Origin: an uncultured Rhodoblastus sp. | Lineage (GTDB): Bacteria; Pseudomonadota; Alphaproteobacteria; Rhizobiales; Beijerinckiaceae | NCBI RefSeq assembly: GCF_903903185.1 | Contig: NZ_CAIUXT010000044.1 | Span: 1 to 43,673 of the forward strand | Length of the DNA: 43,673 bases | Direction: 5' to 3' | In this document: positions 42,657 to 43,673 of the stretch, one piece after another | Layout of the letters: each line of letters begins with the position of its first letter | Numbering within the stretch: the first letter of the stretch is position 1 | Program-made: the position numbers and the translations under genes | Notes under the pieces: model-generated | Told to the model about the DNA's origin: nothing | The model's database searches: none | What the model saw: only the letters and a program-made list of their open reading frames with translations

Positions 42657-43484
42657 ATGTCGTCCGAACTCTCGACCCTGGCGCTGTTCCTGTTCGTTCC
42701 CGCCGACCGGCCCGACCGATGGGAGAAGGCCTACGCCGCCGGCGCCGACGCCGTTATCCTCGATCTCGAAGACGCGGTCGCCGCCGCCGCCAAGGACGGC
42801 GCAAGGTGGGCGCTGCGGGAGGGACGCGACACCATCGCCGCCGCGCCATGTCCCAGTCTCGTGCGCATCAACGCCCGCACCAGCGAGCATTACGGCCACG
42901 ACCTCGAAGTTGTGAGGCACCTCGGACTCGCCGGCGTCATTCTGGCGAAGGCCGAAACGGGCGCGGACATCGAGGCGACCGAGGCCGCGGCCGGAGCGCC
43001 GGTCGTGGCGCTCGTCGAGAGCGCGAAAGGACTGGCCGAGGCGCGGCAGATTGCAGCGGCAAGCGCGCGCATTGCCTTCGGTTCAATCGATTACGCCGCC
43101 GATATCGGTTCGGCTCATACGCGCGCAGCGCTCGCCTCGGCGCGCGCCGAACTCGTTCTTGCGAGCCGGCTCGCCCATCGGCCAGCGCCCATCGACGGCG
43201 TGACGACGAATATCAAGGACCCCAATCTCGTTCGCGCCGACGCGGAATATGCCTGCGAACTCGGCTTCTCCGGCAAGCTTCTGATCCATCCGGCGCAGAT
43301 CGCGCCGGCGATGGACGGTTTTCGCCCGAGCGACGTCGACATCGCCTGGGCGGAGCGCATTCTGGCCGCGCGGGGCGCCGCCGGCGCGGTCGCTATCGAC
43401 GGCGCCATGGTCGACGCCCCGGTTTTCCTGCGCGCCGAACAGATTCTTAGGCGCGCGACGCGGTTCCGCGCGCCCGCTGCTTGA
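42657..43484 (+). CDS. CitE-like CoA lyase, probable citramalyl-CoA/malyl-CoA lyase
   Basis: The 275-residue protein is a CitE-family TIM-barrel lyase. It shows LFVPADRPDRWEKAYAAGAD, VILDLEDAV with the metal-binding glutamate region, VALVESAKGL, AFGSIDYAADIG with the second acidic ligand, and GKLLIHPAQI. In context it should cleave citramalyl-CoA to acetyl-CoA and pyruvate, or act on malyl-CoA (acetyl-CoA and glyoxylate); family membership alone does not distinguish these. It lies 92 bases after the CoA transferase gene, with a weak ribosome site. It completes a three-step set, with no further gene visible before the window ends. Confidence 0.85.
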   Translation: MSSELSTLALFLFVPADRPDRWEKAYAAGADAVILDLEDAVAAAAKDGARWALREGRDTIAAAPCPSLVRINARTSEHYGHDLEVVRHLGLAGVILAKAETGADIEATEAAAGAPVVALVESAKGLAEARQIAAASARIAFGSIDYAADIGSAHTRAALASARAELVLASRLAHRPAPIDGVTTNIKDPNLVRADAEYACELGFSGKLLIHPAQIAPAMDGFRPSDVDIAWAERILAARGAAGAVAIDGAMVDAPVFLRAEQILRRATRFRAPAA

Positions 43485-43673
43485 AAGCGCGGCGCGTTGC
43501 GATAACGGAATTTGGCGAAGGCAGTTTGGGGATTTGAGAAGGTGTCGGCGTAATCGCGCCGAAATCCCCAAGAGCGCGGCGCGAGGAATTCGGGGACTGG
43601 ATTCGAATTGCGCAAGCATGGCCTTTTCAGGCGAGGCGCGCGCGATGGGGCGCAATTCGTTTCCTGTCCCCGA

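Noticed and set aside
1..43673. tRNA or rRNA genes, CRISPR arrays and intact insertion sequences
   Set aside because: I looked for cloverleaf-like and conserved rRNA stretches, regularly spaced repeats and transposase motifs and saw none convincing.

Overview
The window comes from a GC-rich purple non-sulfur alphaproteobacterium, most likely a Rhizobiales phototroph of the Rhodoblastus/Beijerinckiaceae type. This rests on gene content (a crtCD/crtEF-bchCXYZ-puf superoperon with a tetraheme PufC, hopanoid genes, rquA and a Rhizobiales-style intergenic repeat), not on a database search.

Layout. (1) 1-2.7 kb is an eroded edge: a small two-helix membrane protein, the collapsed remnant of a TIR/WD40 defence-type gene, a 260-bp broken copy of the crtC 3' end, and a lone cyclic-nucleotide-binding-domain protein. 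(2) 2.7-17.3 kb is part of a photosynthesis gene cluster. crtD-crtC run leftward. crtE-crtF-bchC-bchX-bchY-bchZ-pufQ(candidate)-pufB-pufA-pufL-pufM-pufC run rightward and are followed by a terminator and rquA (rhodoquinone synthesis). Two exact TGT-N12-ACA (PpsR/CrtJ-type) sites lie in the crtD/crtE divergent promoter. Together these genes make acyclic methoxylated carotenoids, reduce the chlorin ring on the way to bacteriochlorophyll a, and build the LH1-reaction-centre core with its cytochrome. (3) 17.7-22.8 kb is a leftward, translationally coupled hpnABCDE operon (squalene and early hopanoid side-chain steps). (4) 23.1-29.0 kb is a rightward sulfate-assimilation operon: DUF2849-cysI-DUF934-cysH-cysD-cysN. 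(5) 29.0-31.9 kb holds leftward genes of less certain function, ending with a BCS1-like membrane AAA ATPase. (6) 33.0-39.8 kb has a degenerate receiver-only protein, an outer-membrane protein/cupredoxin pair and a heavy-metal RND efflux operon with DUF3240. (7) 40.3-43.5 kb is a three-gene set fitting mesaconyl-C1-CoA to mesaconyl-C4-CoA to citramalyl-CoA to pyruvate plus acetyl-CoA.

The most unexpected signal is non-coding. Two ParB-type parS sites (one perfect 16-mer, one with 15 of 16 bases) lie 14.65 kb apart at 17.6 and 32.2 kb. Each sits in a related 76-bp element, and the two elements point toward each other around the hopanoid, sulfur and AAA-ATPase genes. This suggests that the photosynthesis/hopanoid region lies in the centromere/origin domain of the main chromosome. 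A second surprise is an intergenic palindromic repeat inserted exactly between pufL and pufM.

All calls come from reading the sequence and from remembered family features. No similarity search was run.
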